NCBI GenBank assembly: GCA_050084515.1
Contig: CM114275.1
Coordinates: 3,224,001 to 3,288,000 of the forward strand
Reading direction: 5' to 3'
DNA length: 64,000 nt
Origin: Blasia pusilla
Lineage: Eukaryota; Marchantiophyta; Marchantiopsida; Blasiales
The notes beneath the pieces were generated by a model. It was not told the origin of the DNA and did no database searches. It saw only the letters and a program-made list of their open reading frames with translations. Shown here piece after piece: positions 12,933 to 26,438 of the stretch (positions within the stretch are counted from its first letter, which is position 1; every line of letters starts with the position of its first letter). The translations under genes and the position numbers were made by a program.

Positions 12933-15900
12933 TCACTTCAATCCTTGAACTTTGGGTTCAAAGGAATCCACAATAGACAAACAACTATCAATGGTTGCAC
13001 CATCTACCAGATGATGATTCCACAATTTTACCAAAAATAGCATTAGACATCTGCAGAGGCATAAGAAAGATCAACATCGTAAGCTTTCACGGCTCAGTAG
13101 AGTAAGAGTGATGCGGTTCATATAACAGAAAATCATTACGTCACATCAAGGAGCACCAAAAGTGAATACCTGCGAAGTGCTGGATTTGCCCCAAACTGTT
13201 GTGCATTTTCTGTGGAAAACTCCTTACAAGCCCATGGGCAATGGCCATCTGCAAGCACCCTGTGACATAAAAGCAAACGTTTGTTTGAGATAATTATAGC
13301 CTCTGAAGATAAACACTTCATGTTTAGGCATCACTGTGAATGCGAAAGTGGCACTCAAATAGGAAAGTTCCATGCAATATTCCCTCACTCGTAACAATTT
13401 TGGTAATCATCACAAGAATCTCCTTCACATGTACAAGCCATTACCAGACAGCACAGGAAATCATAGTGGGGAGCATTGGGATTTAGGTCAGAAGATGGAC
13501 TCCAATGATAAAAGATGCAGCAGATATAGTTTCAGACATACAAGACACATCACTACAGTACATTCTCGCTACCAATGCAAGACACCAGAAGCATTACCGA
13601 TTCCGTCGAACAAATGAGTTCCACAAGTGCATGACCTCCTTCTCCTCAGCTGTAACATCTACAAAATCATCCAACATCTGCGAATACAATTTCAAGATAA
13701 GAAAATAGACGAGATTTTGAGCAGCTTGACATGCTATTTTTCGCGTACCCATAATGAAAAATATCTACATCCTCAATCTTGCTGAGGAAGAAAGTGTGGA
13801 ATACCCTTCTATCTTCAAAATCTGCAATTACTGCATCCACTTCATCTTCACTATCCCTGTCTCCAAGCAACTGATCTGCATCCATTGGCTGTGCCACAAA
13901 CAGATTTATCAGCAGGGGTACCTTGACATAGGCTGTATGACAGTAACAGGTTTGCCAACACCAATCACACCATAAACGAATGGGAACATTTGACACAAAT
14001 GTTTCCTTGAGTTTATGCGAAACAGAGGGAATGCCATTCAAGTGTGCAGCCAGTTATGGAAAAGTACTGGATAGTCGAAGACAAACCTGCGCAGTATGTG
14101 AATGGAAGAATTGTCGCTGCAGCAGTGCATGGCTGGAACAACCAGATACAGAGGAACTGGAATTAGTCTGTCTCCTAAAGTCTTCCTCATAGTTCTTCTG
14201 AAATTAATCACTATTGGTCCAGGGTAACATCCTTGAAATCACAACCACTTGATGTGCATATACAGTATATACCCTCAACCAAGCAACCTAAGGGAGGAAA
14301 TTTCTGAAGCAGAGGCAGAATCAGGAGACTGTGATTCAAGATCACTCGAGAGGATGGGTGAAAGTATACTGGAAATTACACTTGACGTAAGTGCAAAACG
14401 CAAAAAAAAAAAAAGAAGGCAAACTGACATGCTACCCTGCGACTTCAAAATAATGTCAAAAACAATTTTACTGTAACCCTAGTTTAGACCAAGCCTTGAA
14501 CATCAAGTGACGATTTCACCATTTATGAGGCCCTTTATTTGGAAAAGTAAAGGACAGTGAATGAACCATCACACCAAAACCTTTCTCTGACCAAACTTGC
14601 TTTCAGAGAACCAACCAAGCATGGTGTTTTTCCCTACTCCCATGTAAGCAAAAAATAGACTACAATGACAACCTCCCTAGTGTCGTCTCAGATGTTAGGT
14701 GTCTTTCAAGGGAAAATGACCATCATCCAAGACACATGTCCCCAGCATGCATAGTATCAACGATCAATATACGAGGTGGGACCTACAGATCCCATAGTAT
14801 TACATACCTTCTGGAAATATCAGGACGATCAGTGGTAGCCTTGTGTGATAGGGATAACCCTTGTTGCACAGCACAATCCTCTATTGAATCTCCAGCTGCT
14901 CCAGCTGCAGCAGCACATGCTCCGCCTAAGGTTGAGTTGGGCCTTGCTCGTGCAAGAGCACGCTCACCTAATACACCTTTCATTCGTTGCCTCTTTTGTG
15001 CAGAAACACTTCTCTGCTTGACCACAAGACCAAGATTCTCATCATTTGGAAACTTGCCAATTCTACTTTTGAGTTCATGTTGTTGGAATGAGGTCCTGTC
15101 CCCTTCTTTGAGATCCATTGTTTGAATTCCATCACCAACTCCCTCAGAGACAGAAGTGGAGGATATCCCATTTGAGATTTCGTCGTCACCACTAACTGCT
15201 AATGATTCTACTTCTAATAATTGTTGGTCTGCAGCATCTGAAACCTGTGTAGCTCCAACAGATGCCTCTTCAACGGAAGCTTCTAGACCATCACCTAATC
15301 CAGCATCAATATCCTGCACATCAGAGCTAGCTGCTGGATCTTCTGCCACAACTATTTCTGAGATACCCTCTATGTCAGAAATTTGTATGTCTTCCACATC
15401 TTTGTCAACCAACTGCTCCTTGGAACTTGTAGATATTCTTCTCCTTCGGTGAGGGCTTGCCTTGTACCTACAAAGACAAAAAGGCAGGTGGGCAAAGATT
15501 ATCATTAACTTCTTTTTTCTTAATATAAGCCTGCTTGATCCTCCTCGTCAAGAAGGCTGTACAGAGACTTACCAGTATGCAAAGTTCTTCAAACGTGGAT
15601 CGCTCAGACCATCCAGATCACGGATATTTCCCTGCAGGGATATAGCCACAACTTTGCTTTATACAGTGGGAACCCAGACAAAATGATCCAAATTGTGTAC
15701 TAACGGAATTTTGCATGCACAAAGTCAAGCTTACAACCACTAACACTTCAACTGACCTAGCTAGCAACATTCATGAAAACATGTGCATCATTTTCTAGGC
15801 TGCCACTTTACACCTGGACGGAAATTACTAAGTTACAGCATGAGAAAATGCATTGTTCATCTAACCTTTAGCTTACCGAGCTAAATTCTTTACGATGATA

Positions 15901-18900
15901 ATTAATCTATGCAAATATAACCGAAGATTGGCATGCATATCTACTCCATACTGTACAGTTTCCTCTCAAGGAAAATAGAGAGAAAATGGTCGGATTACAC
16001 AGCTCCAATAAAAGGTAGGGACAACTAGTTCCGATAATCCTTTTGACTGATTCCAAAGGGAAAATGGACAAATTCTCTTGCTGTAATGACGAACCCTTGA
16101 GGCATGGAGATGAGTAGAATATACGCAAAAAAAGACTCTTATGAAGGAATTCACACATGGAACAAAAGAAAATTGCTGCACCTGTGGTCCCAGAACATCA
16201 CTTCGGCAACTGACATTTACTACTTGAAGCTCCCCAGAAACCTGCAGACACATTCAAATGCGTCATGGTACAAAGCTTCCACAACATGACATCTGAAAAG
16301 GAACTAGACATTAATACCACATCACACTTCTATGGTCATGGCTTCAGATTACTAGTACGGCATGAGAGCTGCTAAATTTGAGCAATTGAAATGGACGCAA
16401 CCAGGATCAATCATATACTAACCAAGTACTCAAAAGTGAATAAGTCATGAGTAGCATCAAGATGATGTCGCAAACCCTGCATGTCCAAATATGAACAGAT
16501 AAGGAGATTGGAAAAAAATCCAAGAACTTAAGTTTCATTTCTCACAAAAGCTCCTTGGTTCCAACAAATGCATCCCCAGAAAACCAGCACTGCATCTCTA
16601 ATCTCTTAAATATTCCCACCTCCCTTTGATTTAACTAGGGGTGTACCTTGAAACTGGCACATCGAGACAGGCAAAACGGACAGGAGAACTCCTCCGTGAC
16701 TGCATGAGAGCATAGATAAAACATGCTCAGAAAGAATTCCCTGGTCCTGTTAACAAAACCCTGATAGGATCATGAACTAGAGCTCACGAACCCCTCTAAA
16801 TATGCTACACTCCCAGCCACAATCGATGTTAACATGTCCAATTTACACAACCCCCACCACTAGGAAATATGAGAGAATTTTCTGCCTGCTAGCTTCTCAA
16901 AGACAGCAAATGCAACAGAAAGAAACCACAGGTAATTAGTTCTAACCTTCAGTTTTTCGTCGCATCCCATGAGCATAAAGGTAATGAAATACAACTCTTC
17001 CAACACGTGTCCTGCTCATTGAAGATCCAGTACAGCAAGTTTCAATGCAAGGGAATCTAACATTATGCTCTCCTGGTGCAAAAACTACCATTCACTTCCC
17101 TTTGCTGGAGAACACACTAAACTTTGACACTGACAGCATAAAGGGAGAAGGTAGCATAATGTTGCACAAGCCCAATTAAACATGTGCCATCTAGCCTCAC
17201 CTCCAAGCATGTGAAAGGGAGTAAGGCAGTGGAGATCTGGGGAATATCTCGTTAGCATTCTTCACCCCGGCATTTATTTGTCCAACTTCTCCTGCTGAGA
17301 TACGAACAACTAGTTGCACCTGCACCACTTCACCAGGGAGAAAATTCCTCAAACCCAAGTCAAATGCTAGATAAGAATAGCCAGGTAAGAGTTCCTCCAC
17401 CATTCATCTTCAATAACTGTAACCGTCTTTGGCCAAACCATACTGACAACCCTAACAGAACGGCCTCCTGAGAGAATGAATGAATGCTTGGTTTGATATA
17501 ATGACACCCGGCCTCCATACTAAGTCTCTGTCCCAACAAATTCTTCCATTCCTTAGCTCTTGACAGTGTCATCTTTCTTTCAAGTAACCATCCAGAGATA
17601 TACTACAAGCATATTTCTGCTTAACTGGTGGTTAAGCTCCCACCAGACTCCTCTCATTTGCCATCTTTGTCGAAGAGACAAAAATGATGTTTGGTCCATC
17701 AGTTGAATCGTCATGCTGAAATCACAAGACCAGAGGGCGGTTAGGACCAGCTCAATTCCAGACCAGAGACGTAACAAGACATAATCCCACTAAATATTAG
17801 CCCATAAAACACTTTTCCATCCAAGCATAGATTAAAATCAGACATTGGGGTTTCACCAATATTATCTTTACAAATGCCTCTGGTGAAAGTAAGACCTGCA
17901 ACTTTCCATGACGAAGATCCACATTTAATGTGGATTCCAGCATCCTTCCCCCCAAACTTCTTGAAATACTGTCATGGTTTTCCTTCGTACTCTTCAGCCA
18001 ATTCATACATAGGGATGACATTGCCATTTTCCCCCAAATGACTCGTCCACTGCAATTCACTGAACAAGACCCACGTGTGAAAATAAGCCCTAGGTTGACC
18101 CAGTTCTGGAACTTCTACTATGTACCAAAATCTCCCACAAGTACTTTAAGTCATAATTATCCCAGGAGGATGCGGATTATAGATTATTCTAACTCCACTT
18201 TCTATTTTGCTGACTAGTTCAAGACAACAAAAAATCATTTCAAAGCCTTACCCACAGATAGCTGTCCTTGATTCAATCCATCCTGGGCTGGACAAACACA
18301 ACCAACTCCAAACAGTAAGCCAGTGCTCACCTTGAGCATCAGAGACTACATGACTAATGGACAGAACAACATCCAGAAAAAATTAGACACAGACTCTCAA
18401 CGAAGTACCGGATCCCATAATCCACTCAACCACTGCAACCAATTGAGTAACAAAGCCATTCAATCATGATCTCATGATATCCAGCCAATGGACCAACCAT
18501 ATAAGGTAAATGTGTTCACTATTTGCAATCTACTCAGGGCATATAAGAAAGCACGGTAAAAATCTTTCAGTGGAAATCTGAGGATTGGTCAAGCATTGCT
18601 AAGATATTATTTCAGAAGCACTTTGTAGCAACCATGTGAACAAGTCTAAATGGGATCATGATCATACCAAATATCATGAAGAGTACAACATCACCCTTCT
18701 TTGCATTTTGCACCACCTTCCTGATCTCTGGCAAGATAAATGAGGCATCAGCTTGAGCACCACTCCCAAACAAAGATTCCTGACTACCTCCAACGGTAAT
18801 GACTTTAGATCGTCTCCGTCGATACACGAGCTGGCCCTGTCAAAGATCGGATGGAATATGAGATAATGTATAAACCTTCACCCATTAAAGACAGTGATAG

Positions 18901-20128
18901 CAAACTAATTAAACTTTGAAAATAATAAACCTTCACCTCTTTTGTAAGATGCGAAACCGGCGTGGTCACCATTGCGAATACAGAATGTGTCTGACAATCA
19001 AGTAGGTCAACATTTGGATCTGGATCTTTCAGTGATATTTTATCCACCAAACTCCCCCGAAGTTGACCAAAGGAATCAATAAAGCCCCTCACTGAAACAG
19101 ACATTTTTAACCTGGAATGTTTCATGCACCGTAAGTATTGTTTGTTAACTGGAAAACTTGTAACATGCCTAAATTTCAGACCAATCTGACATTCCTTAAA
19201 GATTTTATGCCCTTCTAGTGACCAAGACGGCCAAGCACAGCAAAAGTGTCACTAAGATTGTATCCTATGCAGTATGAACGGCGCAGTAAACTCAGTAGCA
19301 AAAACAAAATGATCCGCGAAATTTGGGACCTTCGTTGTCGAGCTGCTTGAATTTTGTAGCTCAAACATCGTTGAAGGAAGAGTGGCTGCAACATACACAT
19401 AGCTTTTCCATTACTTAGGTCTCCAGATATGACATAACCTGCTCCTGAACTTCCAAGATATGATAAAGAGTACACAAGCCGATGGATCCACAGAATTTCT
19501 CTCTATGCAACACTGGGAGCGACAACCTATTACAGTCTGGAAGAAGACTTCCACAACAAAATGGCAATGCACGGTAGATTGTGATATGGTCCCCTTACCA
19601 TCACAATTTGTCACAAACTAGCAACATACAAGTGGATGAAAGAATAGGCGAGAAAAACCACCCTGATAGAAAATGCGCCAAGATAGAAGCCGGATTCCAA
19701 ACGAGAAGTAGGAACTACTCTAGAAAAGATGAAATCACAAAATGGGAAATAAGTCAGGTATAATCCAAGAGGCATGAGTCCATTTGAGTGACATTTCCTT
19801 ATTCAAAATTGAATTCAAGTCCCATGAAAAGCCCATTCCAAGAGCGTCTGAAGTACTCTGATCTGCTTTAACATTGGCCACATTAGGCCCCGTGATGTAC
19901 CTGTTCAGAGAAACGGCGCTGGATCATGTTGTATAGCTCCACTGGCTTACAATACTCAGACAGAGTCTCCTCTGCCGCCATCTCGTCCTCTCCGCCGATC
20001 CAGTGATTATCCTTAGTTCTGTTGGGCAAGTCTTTCGGGATCCCATTTCTGTAGGGACTGCTAATGTCCATCTGATCCACATTTTTCAAAGGACTGATAG
20101 TCCGGGATCCTCGAAGTCCACCATTCAT
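12933..20128 (-). CDS. EMF2: EMF2/Su(z)12-like Polycomb (PRC2) subunit
   Basis: EMF2 is the Su(z)12-type subunit of Polycomb repressive complex 2, which places H3K27me3. Exons read on the minus strand: 20128-19901, 19385-19330, 19111-18937, 18836-18668, 18287-18252, 18059-17896, 17715-17644, 17319-17201 (start possibly 17366), 17011-16947, 16699-16647, 16476-16423, 16241-16182, 15631-15573, 15467-14808, 14368-14288 (tentative), 14174-14087 (start uncertain), 13888-13805, 13677-13598, 13259-13170, 13050-12933. The product is about 840 residues. Diagnostic motifs are EYCKPVELYNMIQRR and PLFLQRCLSYKI at the N terminus, the C2H2 finger CPFCLSRCASFKGLRHHLDA, and the VEFS box (GDRDSEDEVDAVIADFEDRR, VMHLWNSFVRRNRVLADGH, CPWACKEF, FLVKLWNHHLVDG). 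A long, low-conservation acidic/Ser/Ala-rich linker (exon 15467-14808) separates finger and VEFS box. A CAG acceptor just upstream of the ATG suggests a 5'-UTR intron. Confidence 0.92.
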
Positions 20129-21134
20129 CAGCGCTACTCTCCTGCAAAAGATTGACAGAGAGTCAGAGTTGCTGTCAAGGCCGGGGAGACCGAGGACGTG
20201 TAACCATCTTTAGAAGCACAGGACTTTCAAAGCTGTGTCGGACAGCTGGGGCTTGCAAGTGACAGGGCCTAAATATTACAAATTATAAACACACTGAGGG
20301 TCAGCAGATGCCAACCCTGGCATTCTGGTTATCCGCCTGCTCTGCGTCTATCAACCGGATGACCTGGTGTCATTCCTCACTTCCCCGCACTTCGCCAGCT
20401 TCTTGAGTCACATTATTGTCGCAATTGTGAACAGGCTCACAAAGAACCGACTATAAATTTTGAATACAGGAGAAAAGAAAGTTCTCGATATACATCTTTG
20501 TACGTCAAGAAGGACTGTAGAAGTTCCAACCGAGGGCACAACAGTGCACTCGGCCGTCTTTACAGGCCCCGCTCTCCCCCAAACCTCATCGAAGATTATT
20601 TAAATTTCCACCACTTTTACGTCACTCTGTCCTCAGTGTCAAAAAACCACCCTCCACGGACAACTGCATCGTTCTTGTCACAAACCTAACCTGTCCTCGT
20701 ACTCCCCCTCCTGCTTCTCGACCGAAATGTCGGGGTTCTTGGCTCCGAGTGGTCCAGCAATCTACCAAATCTCAAAGCTTACGGACTCTTTCCCTCCATC
20801 TACACAGGCCTACACAATCTCCTGCTGCGATGCTGCCCTTGCTCCGGAGCGGCCGCAGGCGCTATCGCCGTGTCATGCTCCCGTTCCGATACCCTGTCGT
20901 CCACGATGGATGCGTATGAGCGTGCATTAATAGACGGTTCTTCACCCGGACCCTCCCTAACGCGTCTCATTTCAAACCCTTGCACACCGGACCGATTTTC
21001 CCTCCTCGATCTCGCCTAACCGGCCCGCCCCGCCCCGGGTCGCCTCGTCTAGCCTCCCCGTGCGCCTGCGGTTAGCTGCTAACCCACTGGCTCTCGTAGT
21101 AGGGCTGCTCAAAGCTGCGCCGTAGGGATTAGTA
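20129..21134. other. Upstream region of the EMF2-like gene
   Basis: This stretch probably carries the 5' untranslated region and promoter of the EMF2-like gene. A splice acceptor (TTTTGCAG on the minus strand, about 20143-20150) sits 15-20 bp before the ATG and suggests a leader intron. No other gene is supported. It ends where the PIF/Harbinger element begins. Confidence 0.35.
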
Positions 21135-22162
21135 GGGCCACTCACTTGTGTCCCGTGGGGTCGGACGGGGGCTCCCGTCAAGGCGGGTTACGGCATGAGC
21201 CGTTCTCTTCCACGGCAGCCCGAAGTTGGCTCCCGTTTGCCCTCCACGGCGACTACAGAAATGCCCGTCACAGAAATGCCCGTCTCAGGAGGGGGTCGGA
21301 AGGTTTGGCAGTGTTTCAAACTCGATGTGCAGGTCGGGCTCAAACTCGATGGGCAGGGCATTTCTGACTAGATCGTGGAGGTGGGCAGATTGAAGTGGAG
21401 CATGAAGGATGTGGGCAGATTGTAGAAGAGCCCGCTTATGAAGGAGGTGGGCAGATTGAGGTAGATCCTGCTGAAGAAGGTGGGCAAGGGAGATCACGTT
21501 GATGAAGGTGAGCACAACATATAGTAGTTCATAGACGCAAGAGCAGACCTACAACCAAATTTTGAGTGATCAATCAGGTATGTGAGTTCCAAAGCTCCAC
21601 TCTACCGACGAAAAGCAAATGACGTGTGTCAATCGTTGCATGTTGTTTCTTTTTCTGGTGCCACGCTTTGGATTTGAGCAATCCGGTCCTACATGAAGTC
21701 GTCTCTACCAATGCCCCGACTCAAGCTTACTTGACTACTTTCAAATTTATGCTATGGAAATGGTGAATTGTAGTTGGGGGCAGGAGCTCAAAATTCTGAG
21801 AATTTCTTGCAATTCTCTTCATCATCTCAGCAGTATGTATTCCCTAGCTAATTGAGTGTCTAACTCCAAGTTTGGTTGCTGTTCCTAGCTATTTGATGAT
21901 TGAAGATTGAATATGGGGAAGAGAATGATTGAAATGAGCTTTTTCAACCTTTGTTAAGGTGCACCCTTCCCAATTGTAGAAATCCTCATTGATATGTAAA
22001 TGATTTATTGTAACACATCAGCATGAAACTAAACCTAATTCAAGCTACCTTGAAATATTCCTTGTTTGTCACACTGCTATATTTTATATTTCCCTAGTTC
22101 CTTCCAAGCATGTGATATGTGTGTTGGTTCAGCCTACATCTAATGCTATAAGTGAATAACAT

Positions 22163-24280
22163 GTGGTTGTGCTTAAAACCAAAGATTTCTTCCTCGCAAA
22201 AACTGTGCTCAACACCATGCCAAAATTATCAGATCGGCAAGACATTATCAAGGCCTTGGAACTCAGTTTACAGGCAAAGATTATTGGTGGCGATTCGGAG
22301 GATTCTCAGTTAGACTCGAGTGAATCAGACTTTGTGGCATTTGACAATGAAGGTGATCTCGACCTCACAGAAGAGCATGAGTACCTTGCACTTGAAGAAT
22401 CGGAAGATGATGAGTATGAGTTGGGAGGAGACATGATTGAACTCTACTCGATCATATCTGGAAGTAGGTACTTGAACCACCGGGCAGGTATTGCGCAAAG
22501 CAAGGACTACATTGAAAACTTTTTCTTCAACTTGCCTCCTGCTGGTTTTAGGCAAATGAAACTAATGAGACTAGACACTTTTCAAGAACTTGTATCCTTG
22601 ATTGAAGACCATCAAGTATTTCACACACCAAATTACAACTTCCAAGCTAGTGTGGAAGTACAATTAGCAATTAAATTGGACCGATTAGGCCATAACGATA
22701 ATGGTGCATGCCTTTCCGGTTCTGTCTTCTTTTGGGGAATATCATAGGGTTCCATGATCAACTATACCAGGAGGTGCATGCAAGCATTGGTAGACATACT
22801 CAAAAGTGAAGTCCAATGGCCAAATCAATTGGAGCGTGCAAGGATTTCCTCTGAGTTTGCTAAGAAAGGATTTCCTGATTGTGTTGGGTTGACAGACGGA
22901 ACACTACTCAAGCTGAGTCAGCGATCGAAGAACTCTGGAGAGACCTACTTTGATAGAAAGTCTAACTGCTCCTTGGATGCGCAAATTTTTTGTGATGACA
23001 GAAGGCGTATAATCTACATTTTCACATGTCAGGTTCAGTATCTCTCAACTTTGAATTCCAGCTATTATTTCAAGATAAGAAAATTTTATTCTCATAATTT
23101 ATCTTGTATTTTTCATAGGTATTCCGGGGTCGGTCCAAGACTTCACATGCTTGAAGCGTTCAGGTTTGTGGGAAGGGATGAACCAAGCACACTATTTTGA
23201 CATAGGTCAATACCTTTTGGGGGATAGGGATACTCACCACTACCACATTCAGTCCCTGCTTTCCGTATGGCTTCCGGGAACAAAGATAAGGAGGATTTCA
23301 ATTTTTGCCTTGCACACGTAAGGGTCGTCAACGAGCATGTCGTGCGCATACATATCGCTACACAACATACATCGTAGGTCATATCTACACCACACAACAC
23401 CGATCTTCCCCACACACGGGTCGATCCACACATGTACAAAAATCAACTCATACATATACATGGAGATCACACAACAAAAATAAAGAGAAGTAAAAATGGC
23501 ACACCCAGCCTAAAACTCCACTCCTCAATCTACATCGGCATATCGAGCCTCGTCCACCTTGTGCTATCAAGGAATCCGGACGCTAGTACCCTAGTCCTAT
23601 CTCACACACATACAAGGAAGGTGCTCCAACGGCCCAACATGAGAAAGATGGCTTAGGAAAGCCATCTTCGTCTCTTATATAGGGTTGGGAAGAGCCAAAA
23701 GGGTTTAGGGTATAAATAAAAATAACCCTCGCCTTGGTAACCTGCGCGTACAGGTTACCAGGGACGGGTGACCTGGTCAACAAGTCATCCGGCTGTAAAA
23801 GACCTCAACATGAAAGTTGTCAAAAATGACGTTCATGACACAATGGACCTATCCCTAACCTTATCCGACACCATGGGACAAAGTTACACTCAAGATAGTC
23901 CGTTGGCTCCTACGCCCTATCCACGATAGATCTCGGCCTATCGGCTACTCAGATGTGACAAGCATTGTATTGGTGTACTTAAATCAAGGTGGCATTCTCT
24001 TCGTGAATTGAGAACGCATCTGGTTGAAGCACCTAGTAGCAAGCATGTAGTCAGATGGATAACTTGTTGTGCAATCCTCCATAACTTTGTTACGAATAAA
24101 AATGACTTGTGGACGGATGTCGATGAGGATATCTTACTGGAATTAGAACCAGAGCACCCCATTGGAGAGAATCTCACACCACAAAACCTGAGAGACAAGG
24201 GTTTGCGCATCCGTGATGATGTCATGAACACTTGTTTGAGTTTCCACAAGCAACCGGGTGGACTTCTCCGACAAGATTGA
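22163..24280 (+). pseudogene. HARBI1-like transposase pseudogene (DDE_Tnp_4)
   Basis: The coding pieces are about 22163-23032, 23119-23337 and 23961-24280, the first two separated by a small intron and the last two by the solo LTR. Family landmarks are the helix-turn-helix-like region ending LAIKLDRLGHNDNGA, the segment GLTDGTLLKLSQR with the first catalytic Asp, YFDRKSNCSLDAQIFCD, the GIPGSVQDF turn, LLGDR with the second Asp, and VRVVNEHCIGVLKSRWHSL with the catalytic Glu. Damage includes an in-frame TAG at 22746-22748 (GISxGSM, where the family usually has Glu), a frameshift near 23220 just after LLGD, and the LTR insertion at 23338. The tail after the LTR (LVEAPSSKHVVRWITCCAIL) is intact. 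It cannot make an active enzyme as it stands. Confidence 0.85.
23338..23960. mobile_element. Solo LTR, copy 2 (623 bp, TSD AGCA)
   Basis: It starts TGTCGTGCGC, ends GATGTGACA, and is flanked by AGCA at 23334-23337 and 23961-23964. It is similar along its length to the copy at 581-1169; the start of a third copy is at 63673. Taking it out together with one AGCA rejoins the transposase codons for NEH and CIGV, so the insertion site is exact. Confidence 0.85.
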
Positions 24281-25552
24281 GCAATAGCCCAAGGTTGAAA
24301 TACAAGTCAAGGACGCTAGTAGTGGAGACTACATTAGGAGCACTCACCAAGGGCTTAATATAGATTGAAGTTCTACTTTGTTCTAATAAAATTAAGTGAA
24401 TCATGACTCCTTGTAAGTGATATCATGACTCCTTGCATTGAAGTTTTACATGGTCTCTGCGTGTGGCCAACAATGGTCCAGGTTCAAGCTCATTCATTCT
24501 CTCAAGCATTATACCCACTTGAGAAAGGAGTGCATCTAAGAGTTAAGCATCAGAATTGTAGTTTTGAATTGCAATCATAGTTAGAACTATCACTTCATAC
24601 TATACATAGTGACTGTAAGTGTGATCAGAGAGTATATTCCAACTTAGAATGTAGGGAGGGTAGCAACTTCAGTCCATGGTCTCCATGTTAACCTTGAATA
24701 CCAACTCACAACAGGTAGTTGGAGTTGATTGTGGACTTGCAACCTTCTAGGAAGTTGCGACTTGCATATAGTGAGAAAAAAAAGTGTATTGGCTGGAAAC
24801 ATGATAAAGCCTACTCTGGGGACAATCATCAAATTCTTGATCCACAAGGATAACACTAGAGACAACCTAGAGTTGTGACAAACCAAACTTCTTTAATGTG
24901 TCAGTCTTTGGTTATTCAGCTTATCTACATATCCCAAAGGAGCGGAGATCAAAATTCAATAAGAAGTTTGAAAAGCCTATTTTAGAAGTAATTCTCTGTA
25001 ATTTAGAAGTACATCTGTATAATTCAGAAGTACATATGTGCATTGTCATGAAACTGCAGAAGGAGAACAAAGAATTTTTTTGAAGCAGAAGGTGAAACAC
25101 CATCATAACCATCAAAAAATTGCAGCAATCCTCAACACAAATAGCCTTCACCGCTCAGATGCAGCCCAAGCTTTTCAAGGCATAAGCGCCTCTGCTAAGT
25201 TCCTCCAGAGATCCCTCTCCCACACCTCCAAGTCTAGAGGAAATTCTTGAGCATTCATCTCTCAGGAAAATCCATGATGATATCGTACAGCTGATTGACC
25301 CTCATATCACCTAGTGTCTCATTTATGAAGGATTGAAGCCTGGAATGTCATCTTCATAACCCTCATTTAAAATCCCATTGGCATGGAGAAACGTTGGAAC
25401 AACATTATATGCAGTTGTTCCCACACTAGCACTAGAGAAAGCCAGGACAACACAAAGGAAACGTAGATGAACATCACTCACCTATATTCTGTAAGGTACA
25501 AAAGATCTCATGAGGCTTGCAACTGGATACCTTTGCTTTACAACTGAGGCAT

Positions 25553-25924
25553 TTAGTGGAGAAAGTCTGCACTAAGAATAAAACTCTTTGTTATACACAT
25601 ACAGTGATACAAAACAGCTCTTAAAAGTAACACATGAAATGATCCTTCAAATCCAATGCTTTGAGGGCAAAAGCGTGGGAATTCAGCTGGCCAAATGTAA
25701 CGACTCTCATCAGAGAAAGGATAGGAACATACTTTGAGAAGAGAATATATGGCTGAAGCATACCCTTCCTCACTCAACGATGTGAATCCAAGCTCCCTAA
25801 GATGCATAATGGCACTCCCAACCTCTATTACCCAATCCTCTCCAGCTACTGCCATTATCTCATTCATGACCATAACTACTCTTAGATTAGACTCATTGGC
25901 ATCCACAGACATAATGTCCTCCAT
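25553..25924 (-). CDS. Unknown 123-codon ORF inside the Harbinger element
   Basis: The frame begins MEDIMSVDANESNLRV and contains VIEVGSAIMHLRELGFTSL. I recognise no family. It lies on the same strand as the Myb/SANT-like ORF, between that ORF and the transposase, and ends at 25553. It may be a third element gene, a distant exon of ORF1, or chance. The composition looks protein-like, but a frame of this length can occur by chance in AT-rich DNA. Confidence 0.25.
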   Translation of the reverse strand: MEDIMSVDANESNLRVVMVMNEIMAVAGEDWVIEVGSAIMHLRELGFTSLSEEGYASAIYSLLKVCSYPFSDESRYIWPAEFPRFCPQSIGFEGSFHVLLLRAVLYHCMCITKSFILSADFLH

Positions 25925-26438
25925 CTTACGAGTGTGTTCCTCATCAGCACTGCTTCCCGATTTGTAAGGGCTTCTACGACCTTAAATATATGAACTCTAA
26001 TCATATACACAGGGCTTACAGTAGGTGAGTAGGTGAAGTTGGGTACTTACTCCGGGTTGGTTGAGAGTGCCACTCAAAGTACTTACTAAGTGCATACATG
26101 GAGTCCAAAGACTTAAGGTTGGAACTATGATCACCATGCACTAGAAACTATAAGTTGGAACTCTAAGTACATACTTTAGACTATGAATTGTGAGCTAGAA
26201 GTTACAGTATATGATCAAGATAACTATGAGTGGACATGAGTATGGACTCTCCAAGAGTAAAACTCTTAATCTATATAATAAGCATCTGAGTTGATACTCA
26301 ACCTGATCTTGGCTAGGAGTATCAATTACTGGCCTTGATCACAGATCATAAGGGACATATCACCATACAATCATTAATTGAGAACTTGCACGAGTTTTGA
26401 CCAAAGAAAATCTTTATTATAAGATGATGGATGGACAT

